This document shows positions 1-11,459 of a stretch of DNA of 64,000 nucleotides, in pieces; within the stretch, counting starts at the first letter, position 1; each line of letters opens with the position of its first letter. This stretch comes from Dendrolimus kikuchii. Its lineage: Eukaryota; Arthropoda; Insecta; Lepidoptera; Lasiocampidae. The DNA lies in the NCBI GenBank assembly GCA_019925095.2, contig CM034391.1, forward strand, positions 24,231,051 to 24,295,050, written 5' to 3'. The notes under the pieces were generated by a model. That model had not been told where the DNA came from, did not search any database, and saw nothing but the letters and a program-made list of their open reading frames with translations. The translations under genes were made by a program, and so were the position numbers.

Positions 1-154
1 CAACTTCTCGGAGTCTCCACACAAGCTGGCTTGATTACTGTTTGGATTGCCCCTTATTAAAGGGTAAAGCCTCCATGATCAACTATAGTCTAATCCCTTG
101 CAAAGGACCCGGTATTGTGCGTAAATAGCAATTCCACCGCCTTAAAAAAAAAAG
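1..154 (+). mobile_element. R1-like LINE 3' end
   Basis: The segment ends in a run of ten A. About 120 bp of it reappears in inverted orientation at 14625-14750, where it belongs to an R1-like LINE with a target duplication. This is therefore the 3' UTR and poly(A) tail of a second copy, cut by the window edge. Confidence 0.6.
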
Positions 155-162
155 AGTGATAG

Positions 163-231
163 TACAAATGGCCATAGGCGACGGTGAAAGCTTTCCGTCT
201 GCCTGTCTGATGAACTCATGCTATAAAAAAA
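163..231 (+). mobile_element. SINE-A 3' fragment
   Basis: Only the last 70 bp of SINE-A remain (CCATAGGCGA..GGT..CCGTCTGCCTGTCTG), ending in an A-run. Confidence 0.65.
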
Positions 232-990
232 ATGGTTGTGGCAACTGCCATTGTAGGTCTCTGTAGCTGGTTCGTGCTTTTGGGTAATGTTTGGACTCTC
301 TACAAAGTGAAATGGTGGTTTTGTGCCAGAAATAAAACTACACCATCGAATGTTAAAAACGGAAGATTTTGTTTTCTTTTAAATAAGGTTATAACATTGA
401 CATTGACAAACAAGGAACACATACACTCTCGGGTAATGGCGGCGCCAGATATTCGCGTCGGTGACAGTCTCATTGTAGCTCTTTAGTATTCTATTTTCAT
501 GATTATAGTGGACTATTACGATCAGGGCCTACATTTCCAAAAGATCCAACCGGCCTAAATTTTCTAGACCGTGATATCGTAATATTTCCAATTACATCAG
601 TAATAGGAATTTTCAGGTAATCTTTTCGTCTGGACGATTTCCGAGAAGAATTTATAAACCTTTATTTATTATATCCTTTGTACTATTCTATAAAAAAATT
701 ATAATATACATGTATTTAGTGAAAGCGTACGATAGAAAACTGCTTTACTAGATATAATTTTTGATACGCTTTTATTAGTGTGAAATACAAGGGTACGGCA
801 CCTTGCATATTTTGCAGTATGTCCTTCGACAGCTTATAGGAGCCAGGCACCAGTGTCACATTCTCACATCTTCTAATTTAATCATTTTAAAGTCTTACAC
901 ACGACGCAGCGCAGTGGATTAATTTTGAGTTCGTATGCGTGCGTAGCGGGCGAGTTATGCAACGTCTTCTTGGTACGGAAGCGGGTAGAG
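232..990. other. No recognisable feature
   Basis: AT-rich sequence. The 84-codon frame at its start shows no protein-family resemblance. Confidence 0.5.
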
Positions 991-1150
991 GTTCTAAAGT
1001 ATGTTGCCATGACAACCTTGAGTTGTGTTTCGGCATTAGTGACCAGGTTCCAGTCGCCCTTAAGAGAGCAGCAGCGCATTTGTAGCACCTTAGGTGTTGC
1101 AAATGTCCATAGGTGATGGTAACCGCTTTCCATCAAGTGGGCCGTCTGTT
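991..1150 (+). mobile_element. SINE-A, 5'-truncated
   Basis: Matches the second half of SINE-A, from the TCTAAAGTATG block through CCGTCTG. The final A-tail is missing. Confidence 0.75.
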
Positions 1151-2383
1151 ACAGTTATTTAATAATATAGTTGTTCTTTTCATGTTTATTTTTAAGGTTA
1201 ATAATTAATTTTGTTATGTACCCTCTTATATCTAAACGGCCAATTCCTTAATTGAATAATAATGTTATACTTTTATTTATTCAGCGATTAGTGCTTGTTC
1301 TGTATAGAGTAAGTAGTATTCTATAATTTAACATAATTTTATGTGTGTTTTTATCTCTAATATGTAGTAATTATGTACTGATTACAATTCAAAATCTCTC
1401 AATTGTATATAGACGGTATCCATACATTGAATTTTCATGTTGGCAGACGCGATAGATTTATGTTGTGTTTGGTTTGTTTTATTACATGTAAAACTTTAAG
1501 TATAGTATTTAGTATAACGTCTTATTTAAAATATTATCTAAAATTTCCAAACAATAATGTATTGGATTCTTTTCATCCATAACACTTTAATTAAATTAGT
1601 TTATCAATACTTCAGGCCGCTTCGGTTGTGTGTTCTAAAAATGCTTGCAGAGTGTGTAAAGTCAGTGTATAACATATGTTAAAACCGTAAGGTACTCTGA
1701 TTATGAAGTATTGTGACCAGTTGCTATTCTTTTACTACCATAAAACCTTCTGAGTTGCTGCAAGTATTACTGAAGGGTGCGTACAATTAATTTGACTTGT
1801 ATTTTCGAAACATCCGAATAACTTGAAAATTTGAACGCGTGTTAAGGACCTATGACAATATAATGATTTCATAACTTTGCTCTCATGTCCCGCCTGTTAA
1901 TTATAAATTGTCCATAGCATAAGAGTGTCACATTTTAGATCTATTGTCACACATACGGGCTACATTCCCTTAGAGAATCAAGTGGAACGGTTTATCGACC
2001 CACCTCTTGACATGGGTGGGTAGTTGTGAGCGTTGTGCGATCGAACATGATGACGGCATTAGTGACGTTTTCGCCACGACCACAACGACCGCGGTCGCCT
2101 TGTGGAACGGCTAACGGAGCGTTTTGGGCGTTGTGAGCTACTGATGGAACGCGCTGATATACTACGAGTCGAGTTTCTCGACTACTTTCAGTTAGTTTCG
2201 AGACTAAAATAAAAGAATAAATACACAGTTTAAAAATACTCGAACTTTAAATAGAAAAAAATTGAAGTATGCAGAGTTTTTTCTATAGTTATCATTAAAA
2301 GCGGGGGGGGGGGGGGGGCTGTCATAACAACTCTACTTTTATAAATGGTTATTAGTGAAATATACGTAGTATTTGATGTCTAG
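1151..2383. other. No recognisable gene or repeat
   Basis: AT-rich, with a GC-richer pocket near 1970-2200 that has no convincing frame. A palindrome-like CGAGTTTCTCG sits near 2170. Confidence 0.4.
2303..2318. repeat. Poly-G tract, 16 G
   Basis: An uninterrupted run of 16 G in an AT-rich setting. It could be an assembly-sensitive homopolymer. Confidence 0.95.
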
Positions 2384-2395
2384 TACTCCACGCGT

Positions 2396-2679
2396 CGTGG
2401 TAGCGTAATGGCTAGCGCACGCGTCTCAGACCCAAAGGGCGCGGGTTCGATCCTGATCGGAACGCATGCACCATTTAGGCAGTTTTCTGACCTAATGTGC
2501 ATATTGTTACATTTACCACGTGCTAACAACGGTGAAGGAAAACATCGTGATGCAACCTGCACATCGAGATAACCGATGTGTCAAACTTGCCAGCCGCCTT
2601 GGACAAGCTTGGCGGGTATACTCCGTGCCCCAGTAATGGGAGGCCCTAGCCCAGCAGTGGGACATCCATGACATGTTTT
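2396..2679 (+). mobile_element. tSINE-D copy 1, tRNA-headed SINE
   Basis: The head carries a perfect A box (TAGCGTAATGG against TRGYNNARNNG) and a B box (GTTCGATCC against GWTCRANNC) 36 bp apart. The body matches the copy at 59391. The 3' end (GGAGGCC..CAGCAGTGGGAC) resembles the RTE-E LINE tail. It is flanked by 12-bp repeats at 2384-2395 and 2680-2691 matching at 10 of 12 positions, with differences that look like transitions. This is a pol III-type SINE, not a tRNA gene. Confidence 0.85.
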
Positions 2680-2691
2680 TATTCCACGCAT

Positions 2692-3165
2692 TTTAGTAAT
2701 AAGAGTGTAGAACAAAACTCTCCATCTCTGTTTAATTAAGTGGAAGAATGGGACAAAAAATGTAAACAAACAGCTTTGTTACACAATACCGGTTCCTTGT
2801 AGTAACATAAATACCAAAACTAATGTAATATGAATTAGGTTTTCCAAAACTAGCCCCTGTGCTAACAATAATATTCTAGTTTAAAGCAACTATCGTAAAA
2901 GTTGGAGCTGGGCTTGCTCATTAAGGACTAGTCACGTTTGCACGCAGCTTGTCTTAATGTCTCCCGGCGGAGGACCGTCGCTCGCCCTTTATGCAAGGTC
3001 AGGTGTTGCCAGGTTGCTACTTTAATTATTCTGATGTGATTACAACTTACCAGAAGCGGCTCGCTTGTAAATGTTGCTTTGTAAGTTGCGTGTGATTTTT
3101 AACCAATTTCCAAAATGAGGAAGTTCTCAATTCGTCTATGTTTGTTACTCGACCTCTCCGTCAAT
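2692..3165. other. No recognisable feature
   Basis: Nothing repeated or coding was seen here. Confidence 0.4.
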
Positions 3166-3378
3166 TATCCGTGCAGGAACGGAGAAAGAATACAAATTCC
3201 TGCGACCAGGCGGCCTGTCCTAAGAGCCGACAAAACAATCCACAGTCAGATGGTAGGGTATTTGCCTGTCTGGATGGCTACCACCCCTGCTCCAGAGTAT
3301 GCCACCGTAACAAACTTGAGTTCTGTTCCGGTATTAGTGGCCAGGTTCCAGTTAGCAGCAGCACATTAGTAGCATCAC
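3166..3378 (+). mobile_element. SINE-A, diverged, 3'-truncated
   Basis: Starts at the family 5' end (TATCCGTGCAGG) and follows the consensus with many substitutions up to the GCAGCAGCAC block, then runs into TA-rich DNA. Confidence 0.8.
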
Positions 3379-3570
3379 ATATATATAATACACTATATAT
3401 AAAATAGATGAGCCTCTCTAGCATAAAATATCAAATATCATTTACCCTGTCCTATAGATGGTGCTACAATCATTAATTCTATAAATTCCACTAGATGGTA
3501 CTTATATAAGTTATAGCTTGTTCTAAATTATAAACATTTTATAATTTACGCCAAAAGTAAAAAATGTTTT

Positions 3571-3861
3571 TATTTTTATTGCAGGAGATCAGCAGACAGG
3601 CAGAAGGCCCACTTGATGCAAAGCGGTTACCATCGCCTATGGACATTTGAAACACCAAAGTTGCTACAAATGCGCTGCTGCTCTCTTAAGGGAGACTGGA
3701 ACCTGGTCACTAATGCCGGAACACAACTCAAGGTTGTTATGGCGACATACTTGCCACTTGCGCAAATACCCTACCACCTGGCTGTGGGTTGTTAATTCGC
3801 CTCTTACGACAGGCCGCCCGGCCGCAGGAAATTGTATTCTTTCTCCGTTCCTGCACGGATA
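3571..3861 (-). mobile_element. SINE-A, near full length
   Basis: Antisense copy with A-tail on the left and 5' end on the right (CCTGCACGGATA). A CATTTTT-type 7-bp repeat flanks both sides and is a possible target duplication. An antisense frame of about 60 codons follows the TTGCAG junction. Confidence 0.85.
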
Positions 3862-3899
3862 AAAATGGTTCACATAATAACTCACGCAAAACATGAGAA

Positions 3900-4285
3900 C
3901 AAGTGAAATGTTTATTACTATTTACATGAATATTAAATAAAAATAAAAATTAATATCAGACTAAAACTAACTTAAAACATATAATTAAATACTAAAAATA
4001 AATTAACTTATAAATTAAACTATACAATAAATTAAACTAAAAATAAACTATATATACAAACTAAAATTAAAGTATAAAATCTAGTTCTAGACCGCTCTCA
4101 GTCGGAAACGTGCCCAAAAGACTGGCCACGTTGCCTCTCTGAATGGCAATGCTGATGCGCTGTGCGAGGTATGAACCAGTCTTTTGGTCACGTGAGACAT
4201 CCACCAGACGTTTGACTATGTCCCGATAAAGCTTGTGCGCCTCAGGCCCCCATGGTCCCAGGGTCTCGACCCCATGTATTAATGT
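3900..4285 (-). pseudogene. LINE-G ORF C-terminus and 3' UTR
   Basis: The minus-strand frame ending near 4068 encodes ETLGPWGPEA.., then QRISIAIQRGNVASLLGTFP. The IQRGN..LGT end is repeated at 13600 and 54165, so this is the C-terminus of an interspersed non-LTR retrotransposon polyprotein. AT-rich sequence to the left is probably its 3' UTR. The 5' part is missing. Confidence 0.6.
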
Positions 4286-4589
4286 ATTATATAATAACTT
4301 CATATAATACATTAATTTATAACAAAACAAGTAAATAACTTTCCTCTTTGTTTAAGAATTTTATACGTCTAATTAAGATTGACTGTAGATGATTCAAACT
4401 ATTTTTCTGTAGTAATGTAAACGATTTTTCTCTTTTAATAGCGTAGCATAAAAGTTGCGCAACGCTCAATCACTTTCGAGCCATTTCAAGCAAAATAAAC
4501 AACTTCTGTATCGATACTGGACACACTTTTAATCTATTTAAGTGCTCTGTGTATTATTTATAAACGACACGCATTCTGGTGCTCTTTTT

Positions 4590-5751
4590 GATCGTAGTAA
4601 CCTTGCCCCCGCCTTCATCCACAAAACATTAAATAATACTTATATTGAATTCTTACTTACTTGGTCCTCGCATATTAATAATTTAACTACGCAGACTAGA
4701 GAACTAATTTACATCTTTAAGAAATTACGGAATGTGGCTGACCAATTACTTCTTAGAACAGTTTTTTTTTTTTTTGTACGCCCGGTCTCTCCATCTTATG
4801 TCATGACGGAGTCATCGTTTCATTTTATTTTATTTCTTTCTTTTTCACATGCATTATACTTAAAACTAACTACTTATTCTAGAACAAAATAACTTTTACT
4901 AATTGGGACTTGTTGGGTTAGGTTGGTTCTGGTTGGGAATTGGTAGGTACGGGGATAATTTGATAATTTGGAGGAAAATTGTATAGGGGGGTAGGGATAC
5001 ATTTTTTATTTATTTCTTTATTGACAATTTACAAAAGTGACTATGTATACTGCTATTACATTTTTTCCTTACTTTTCTATTCTGTTTTACACTATTCGCC
5101 AAAATACATTGTTTGCTAATTTTATGTTATTCTTTAAGTGTTTAATTTCTGATCTACTCTAATTTTGAATTTACCTTTTGTTATTGTACATTTCTAATTA
5201 TTGTTCTAGCCTTATCTTATTTCTATAAGTAGTTATTAATGCTACATTTTTACTTTATATATACATTTTGTCTTCTCAGCTGCAATGTTATTTCTAGTGC
5301 ATTCCTTATGTGTAGTGATTCTTATTTCTTATTCTTTGTTTATTACATATACTCTTACTAATTTCCTATTTTATATATATCTATTTCTTACTTCTATTTT
5401 TAACTCTAAGAATAAATATACCACAGTATATTACTTTAGGGTTATATATTACAGTTAAATTTTTTACTTTTACTTATTGCTAGTCAATATATATTATAGT
5501 CATTTTATTTTTACTTGCAGGTTCACTACTACCCTCGGGGAACCTTAGAACAGTTTACCTATCATTAGCTCAATCTGTATTGTCCTACTGTATGACATCC
5601 TGGGGAGGTGCAAGAAAAAGCCACCTAATCAAATTAGGACGAGCGCAACGAATACTTTTAAAATCAATAAAATCGGAACCTCACAGATATCCGACGGGTA
5701 AACTTTATTCTGAGTGTGACGTCCTAACAGTCAGGAAACTGTTTATACTGT
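4590..5751 (+). pseudogene. Jockey/CR1-group RT fragment, split
   Basis: The frame in the first piece reads ..SSHINNLTTQTRELIYIFKK.. up to ..LLLRTV. After an insertion the frame resumes at 5544 with ..LRTVYLSLAQSVLSYCMTSWGG and ..LIKLGRAQRILLK.., a typical end of a Jockey-superfamily reverse transcriptase. It is truncated on the right by SINE-A at 5752. Only the C-terminal third of a normal RT is present, so this is a dead copy. Confidence 0.75.
4765..5543 (-). mobile_element. Retroposon inside the LINE at 4.6 kb
   Basis: This 779-bp insert is bounded by a perfect 13-bp duplication, CTTAGAACAGTTT, at 4752-4764 and 5544-5556. The T-run on the left is the poly(A) tail of a minus-strand element. 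No coding potential was seen, so it is a 5'-truncated LINE or a non-coding retroposon of unknown family. Confidence 0.8.
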
Positions 5752-6055
5752 TATCCGTGCAGGAGCGGAGAAAGAATACAATTTCCTGCGGCCGGGCGGC
5801 CTGTCGTAAGAGGCGACAAAACAACCCACAGCCAAGTGGTAGGGCATTTGCCCGACTGGATGGCTACCACCCCTGGTCTAAAGTATGTCGCCATAACAAC
5901 CTTGGTTGTGTTTCGGCATTAGTGACCAGGTTCCGGTCTCCTTTAAGAGAGCAGCAGCGCATTTGTAGCACCTTTGGGGTTACAAATGTCCATAGGCAAT
6001 GGTAACCGCTTTCCATCGAGTGGGCCGTCTGCTGAACTCCTGCAATAAAAAAAAA
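5752..6055 (+). mobile_element. SINE-A, full length
   Basis: Complete copy from TATCCGTGCAGG to TGCAATAAAA(n), lying inside the reverse-transcriptase relic. Confidence 0.9.
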
Positions 6056-7004
6056 TATTTACTAAATGCTACCTTGTCCTACCACAAAAAATCAATATAT
6101 AATACAAAGTATAATAAATAGTTCTACTCGAAGAAAGGTCAAAATTTTCCACATCGATTCTTATGACTCATTTTATATGACTAAGTTCCTATGTTTCCTT
6201 GGGGTTTGTGTTATAATAAAATAAATAAAATCCTTAATATTTACCCTTTAAACAGGTTCCAATGCAAGCAGAAATTGACAACGTGATTTCGTCAGATTCT
6301 TGACTCCTCTCAAGCTAATCCATTCCAACGCTTCAGACCGGTACTTAGCTGAGCTCAAATGTAAGAACCTGCTCTATGCATGATCTTATAAGATAGTCTT
6401 TTACCCGACAGAGCTATATTGCTAAATTTAAGTTTCGACTCTAAATCATATCATCCTCCAGAGTGCCTTCTAGCGGAGAGTGCCTCCATCTCGTGGCAAT
6501 ACTTCTTGTGGAGATTAGACCTACTTAAGCACAATCAAGATTGAGCAGTTATATGTCGTGAAACACAGCATTACTCATGTAAGAATGCCCAGTTTTATCT
6601 TACTAAATTTCTTAAGCGGAACAGAGCCAAAGTGGCTTATAGTTCACTAAGCAGTGAACAATAAACTTCCTGACAAGTTGCTTATTTTAAGGCGTTAAAG
6701 CCGGTGCTCTAGAAATTCATAGTTCCGTAATAGGCCGGTATTCCAACTATGCGGGTGCAGTCTAAGTTTCAGCTAGACTAAGTCTTGGGAAGGCAGTTTC
6801 GACCCAGTTGTTGTCTTATGTAAATTATATTGGTTCCTAGTGATGTCCGATGTCCATAAATGGAATTCGTCCTCTTTTTAAGAATCACTCAGCAAGATTT
6901 GTTTATTTAAACAGCGTAAACATGGATATTTAAGTTTTTTAGAACTGTAGCGACCGGGGTTTGAACTGTTTAGCAACGTGAACTGGTTTTAAGATTTTCA
7001 GATA
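6056..7004. other. No recognisable feature
   Basis: Moderately AT-rich single-copy-looking DNA. No frame longer than about 60 codons and no internal paralogue were seen. Confidence 0.4.
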
Positions 7005-7200
7005 AATGTAGAAATGTTCAAAACGGAATAGACAGAGATAGAAAGATGTTTAGAGAGGGATAGACAGTAGATAAAAAATATCGAAAAGAAGATCGAAATT
7101 ATGGTTTCCAGAAGATTCTACCGGGTATATAAGTAGCGTGAGGCGCACCAATCGGGATGTTCAGTGGGACACACGACACAGGACAACTGAGGAAGAATAG
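7005..7200 (+). promoter_or_regulatory. LTR-like promoter segment, copy 1
   Basis: Shares with 16860-17030 a GACAGAGATAGA..GATGTTTAGA block followed by TATATAAG (7136-7143), an AGCGTRAGGCG block, and the arthropod initiator TCAGTGG at 7171. The TATA-to-initiator distance is 35 bp in both copies. It is probably the U3/R part of an LTR retrotransposon. Confidence 0.45.
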
Positions 7201-7434
7201 AAAATGAAGCCGAGTGATAAGTTAGTCGGAGGTAGCAGCTTTGAAGGTAATGTGGCGTGGTGAGGTACTCGCAGTGCAAGCATCTTGCGAGTGTCCCATC
7301 TTTGAGGGAACGCTGGTGCGGTGGCGCGAAAGCGAAGTCACGTGAGAAGAACAGGGTGACTCAGGAAAGCGGTACAGCGTGGCATTGTCAAGGGTGTGCT
7401 GTGGCAGACATGCGTGTGGAGTCGCATGTGAGCA

Positions 7435-7594
7435 AAACTCAAGGTTGTTATGGCGGTATACTCTAGACCGAGAGAGGTGGTAGCCATCCAGACAGCGAAC
7501 ATCCTAGCATCTGATTGTGGGTTGTTTGGTCGCCTCTTACGAAAGGTCGTCCGGCCGCAGGAAATTGTATTCTTTCGCCGCTCCTGCACGGATA
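7435..7594 (-). mobile_element. SINE-A, 3'-truncated
   Basis: Antisense 5' half of SINE-A, ending at CCTGCACGGATA on the right. Confidence 0.8.
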
Positions 7595-7964
7595 AGATTT
7601 ATACAATAAGACATAATAAGAGTCAAATTCGATTCGATTTTCGGTAAAGAATTTTCGAATATTACATGTGTTGTTTTGCAAGCACTAGCGCTAGACAATG
7701 CCCTATATGAGCATAGGTGTAATGTCGTAATTAAGACGTGTCCCTATGTGCAAGTTGTGAAGATCCCGAGTGTTTGTTTAGGGCCCTTATTGTTGGGTGT
7801 GTAAACTGCGCCTAAAATGAACACCAATTAAAGTGTACAGGTGTAACAGGAAGTCTTTAGTAACTAAAGGGTATTGTTACGTGACTCGGCTATTGTTTTA
7901 AACCGCGTCCTTGCGAGAGTATTAAGATCACTAAATTCATTGTTTCAGTCAACCTTTTTATATA
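7595..7964. other. No recognisable feature
   Basis: Nothing repeated or coding was seen here. Confidence 0.4.
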
Positions 7965-8479
7965 TTCTTACGAGTGTGGGACTCGAAATTAAAATGCCGT
8001 TGGAATTACTATAGAGTTTATTAGAACTATACAAACACGTATAAAGCAGGTACAAATAAAACTAGGCACTACTTGTTACAATCTGCACGATCAATAACAC
8101 GCGCAAAGTCTGTCACTATATCACTTGTCAAATGTACACGTCTTGCTTGTATCGTAATCGTCGCTCGACTCCTCACCCCTCCGTTCGGGCATTGTTTTAT
8201 AGTAAACTGTACAATACACAATGGAAGCTTGTGGGCTGGGTTCTTCCAAGAAAATGTAATTTGCACACCTGCGGACGGCCAACAAAGTTGAAAACAATAA
8301 CAATAAAGATTAGTTCGACCCTAATGACGGCCATAAAAGAAGTAGAAAAACTATAGCATGTTTTTCTTAATTACAAATTCTAAACACAAAGTAATCAAAA
8401 GAATTCCTAAATCCGGAAGGCAATAAACCTCGCTTTTACGATAAGGTAGGTGTGCGCATTTATTTGGCGGTATGTAACA
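7965..8479 (-). mobile_element. LTR-L solo LTR, copy 1
   Basis: Follows the other LTR-L copies from the TTACGAG..ACTCG end through the GCCGTTGGAAT block to GTAACA. The left terminal bases are mutated. ATATA flanks both sides (7960-7964 and 8480-8484). No internal retroelement sequence adjoins. Confidence 0.75.
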
Positions 8480-9208
8480 ATATATTATTTGATTGTGTAA
8501 TAATTAGTTACTAGCGATTGCTAGTAGTAGAAATTCGTCTATTTAGACTGGACGTACAGAAGATTCAGTTTTTACAAAAAGTACCACGAAACTCTAAGCA
8601 TGTGAATGCATAAGTGGTTAAAGTATAGTTGTAGATCTCGGTCTATATATCGTCTATCTCGCTTTAGCACGCGCATCATAGTATGCTTTATGTGTTTTAC
8701 ATAATTATTTAATGTATTTTTAACAGATCTATAAAATTCTAAAAATGCCATATATGCACATAGAAGCTGTTTTAAAATAAACCAACTTGTATACACTATA
8801 TAAACGACGGAGAACATGATGCAATTTTTTTTTTAGATTTCTTGTCTGTCGGTTTGTTTGGGATTCGAGTAAAAATTACTGCTTCGATTCGATACGCTTT
8901 TCGCTGATCGACAGCAAATTCTTGACTTAAAAACTGCGCTACTTTTTATCCCGCGTAACTCGAATTTTTCTGGAATGATTTAAAATGGCCGGATTAAAAA
9001 AAAAATCTAAATCCAATGGGATTTTTTCACTGATCGATAGCAAATTTTATGTAGATAGATAGATAGACAACACTTTATTGTTGTTAATTTTCCCCCTCTA
9101 TTTCCTTCCTACTTGCTCATTGACCCCATATTCTCACTTCAAATTCGTCTAAAGTGGGAAAAAATACGCTAGAAAGTCGTAGTTTGAAACCATTTTTTTT
9201 ATAACATA
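8480..9208. other. AT-rich; CR1-J tail trace at 9051-9085
   Basis: The only recognisable part is a TAGA microsatellite followed by ACACTTTATTG near 9055, which is the minus-strand tail signature of CR1-J. The rest shows nothing. Confidence 0.4.
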
Positions 9209-9481
9209 TTTTTTTGTATTGCAGGAGTTCAGCAGACAGACAGACGGTCCACTTGATGGAAAGCGCTTACCATCGCCCATGGACATTTGTAACACCTTTA
9301 GGTGCTACAAATGCGCTGCTGCTCTCTCAAAGGAGACTGGAACCTGGTCACTAATGCCGGAACACAAAACAAGGTTGTTATGGCGGCATACTCTAGACCA
9401 GGGATGGTCGCCATCCAGTTGAGCAAATACCCTGCCACCTGGCTGTGGGTTGTTTTGTCGCCTATTGTTCCTGCACGGATA
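9209..9481 (-). mobile_element. SINE-A with internal deletion
   Basis: Antisense copy with both ends present but lacking about 55 bp (the CGGCCGGG part) next to its 5' end. Confidence 0.85.
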
Positions 9482-9494
9482 AAAATATACTCTT

Positions 9495-9677
9495 CTTTTG
9501 GCCCCGAAGGATGTCAGTGAGGGATATGTGGGACTCCTAACGGCCGACGCTACAAACAAGCTTCTAATGATAGAAGGAGTTGCAAGCATCGACCGCCAGA
9601 CTCCCGATTAAACCTTCCAGCGTCCCACCGCATCATGATGAGGCGCCACGGGTTACTAACTATGGGTCATAAGGCAT

Positions 9678-9680
<3 letters not shown>
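9495..9680 (+). pseudogene. Probable LINE ORF end and 3' UTR
   Basis: One plus frame reads EGYVGLLTADATNKLLMIEG.. to a TAA. It is followed by a short GC-richer stretch and then an (AT)n tract. This resembles the last codons and UTR of a non-LTR element, but the family is not recognised. Confidence 0.3.

Positions 9681-9712
<32 letters not shown>
9681..9712. repeat. (AT)n microsatellite
   Basis: About 16 AT repeats. Confidence 0.9.
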
Positions 9713-9713
<1 letters not shown>

Positions 9714-9719
<6 letters not shown>

Positions 9720-9946
9720 CTAAACTTAATATATATATTAAGTTTAGTATTAAAATTAGAATAAATTAATATAATAAGTTATTCGTAAGGTACACCATAA
9801 CACAAACATGCATTCATTAGATGTCGCACACAATAACAAAGTAACAAATAAGCGTGTAAACCTTCCTAACTTCTTCTTAAATTTAATTGTAAAAAAGGGT
9901 ACGGAACTAGAGTCCGTAGTTGTTAATAAAAAAAAAAAAAATACTA
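9714..9946 (+). repeat. K repeat with 40-bp palindrome
   Basis: 9714-9753 is a perfect 40-bp palindrome centred in TATATA. The following sequence, down to the TACGGA..TCCGTA hairpin and a terminal A-run, matches 53320-53510 and 55360-55540. It is the 3' part of the K family. Confidence 0.7.
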
Positions 9947-10359
9947 TGGGTTAGGAGCGCAGCTACCACTGTATCAGCCGTGTCAATGATACGATGCCCC
10001 CAGGCTACAGGGGCCCCGAAAGTGTGTAAGCAAAAACTCTTAAAGATCTATACGATTTTTATAGATTAACATCATATTTGAGAATAACTGCTAGGACAAC
10101 AGAAATATCTATCAGACTTGTCATTATATTCATATATAAATCGTAATCTAGAAAAAGTGAAATCGTCTTCAGTTATGGATCATTTGGTAAATAAGTTTGC
10201 CGAAAAACGCCGAGAAAAGTGTATCTTTGATTTGAAATACAAGTAAGAACTTGTAATCAATATATGTATAATAATTTTAATTCAATTCGAGCATATTTTT
10301 TTTGTTTCTTTCTTTCCCTTACTTTGAGCCCCTCAACACATTTGATACAGGGCCCGTCT
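9947..10359. other. No recognisable feature
   Basis: AT-rich; nothing seen. Confidence 0.4.
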
Positions 10360-10515
10360 AAGCCAAGCTACGCCACTGCCATGGGTATGACTGCCGTGAC
10401 GCCTCGACGCAAGCCGACAAGACGGGGCGTCCCAGAGAATAGGACACCCCACGGCATTGGGTGTGGCACACCGGGAGGGTTCCCCGACCCTCCAGTCCCA
10501 GTACGTATAGTCTGA
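10360..10515 (+). mobile_element. GC-rich LINE 5'-UTR-like module
   Basis: Shares an ordered set of blocks with 46225-46350: GACTGCCGTGA, GCCTCG, AAGCCGA, a CACGGCA..GTGTGGC block, CCGGGAGG and CAGTACGT. The arrangement resembles the 5' leader of lepidopteran non-LTR elements. That assignment is inference. Confidence 0.4.
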
Positions 10516-10588
10516 CACCCAGGACACAAAACTTTTTTTTGTGGACCAATGTGATTTGTACACTAGAGAAACTGCTATAAAGATAATA

Positions 10589-11258
10589 CAGTGAAACTTG
10601 GTTAAGTGGGACCTGGATAAGTGAGAAACCTCCATAACTGGAACTTATGCTGAGGACCCAACACTTTGGCACTGAATTACCCCTGTTAGTGGGACGAAGC
10701 AAGCTTCTATATCTGGGATTCGTTCTTTCGATTTATCATCATAGTTACCTCTATTACTGAGACAGCGAGTGAATTTTATGTCCATAGACCTCTGTAACTA
10801 AGGTAACATCGTTTTGTTTCATCGTTTTGAAATGACATCAATTGGTGACCAAAGCATATTTGATCAAATTTATAACATCGAAAATCATCTGACGGCTGAT
10901 ACTTCCAAAAGACAAACTAAAATTACAGATTTTTATAATTGATACATTCTGTCTCCATATTTGTAATACGTGTAAACCGTGCTTGAATATTTTTCTTTAT
11001 TACATTTGTATGATTATCTTATTTTTTTTTTAAATTAAAACTCATTTATAATGTTTACATAACACTTTATTTTATTTAATAATCGCACCTCTATAACTGA
11101 AATAATCTGTATTCTGACCTCTGTTCATGGAACCCTCTGTAAATGAGGCAGATATTTATTTATACTTGGATATCTGAGACACTGGCTAAGTGGAATACCT
11201 CTATTAGTGAAACCACATTGCAGGTCCCTTGATGGTTGCACTTAATCAGGTTTCACTG
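10589..11258 (+). mobile_element. pogo/Tigger-like deletion derivative
   Basis: This 670-bp element has terminal inverted repeats of about 25 bp (CAGTGAAACYTGRTTAAGTG at both ends) flanked by TA at 10587-10588 and 11259-11260. It contains many short subterminal repeats of the form ACCTCTRTAACTGA. It retains the last 45 or so codons of a transposase (10797-10942). The DDE catalytic region is deleted, so it is non-autonomous. Confidence 0.8.
10797..10942 (+). pseudogene. pogo-type transposase C-terminal tail
   Basis: The frame ends in DTSKRQTKITDFYN followed by TGA. QTKITDFY fits the PCNA-interacting (PIP-box) pattern Q-x-x-I-x-x-aromatic-aromatic. A PIP box is established for Drosophila pogo transposase, and ITDFF-like tails are usual in Tigger proteins. 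No catalytic part remains. Confidence 0.65.
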
Positions 11259-11263
11259 TATAT

Positions 11264-11459
11264 GTGGTGATAGGGCATTTGCCCGACTGGATGGCTACCA
11301 CTCCTGGTCTAAAGTATGTCACCATAACAACCTTGAGTTGTGTTCCGGCATTAGTGACCAGGTTCCAGTTGCTCTTAAGAGAGCAGCAGCGCATTTGTAG
11401 CAGCTTTGGTGTTGCAAATGTCCATAGGTAACCGCTTTAAACCGCTCCTGCAATAAAAT
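11264..11459 (+). mobile_element. SINE-A, 5'-truncated
   Basis: Starts at GGTGATAGGGC, follows the consensus to CTCCTGCAATAAAA, and lacks part of the 3' GGCGATG block. Confidence 0.8.

Noticed and set aside
232..486. 84-codon ORF
   Set aside because: No family resemblance and no support from context; expected by chance.
2396..2470. tRNA gene
   Set aside because: A and B boxes are present, but there is no acceptor stem closure and the unit continues as a repeated SINE with target duplications. The same applies to the tSINE-C heads.
4900..4960. Telomere-type repeat (TTGGGTTAGGTTGG)
   Set aside because: Only one TTAGG and no tandem array; it is part of the inserted retroposon.
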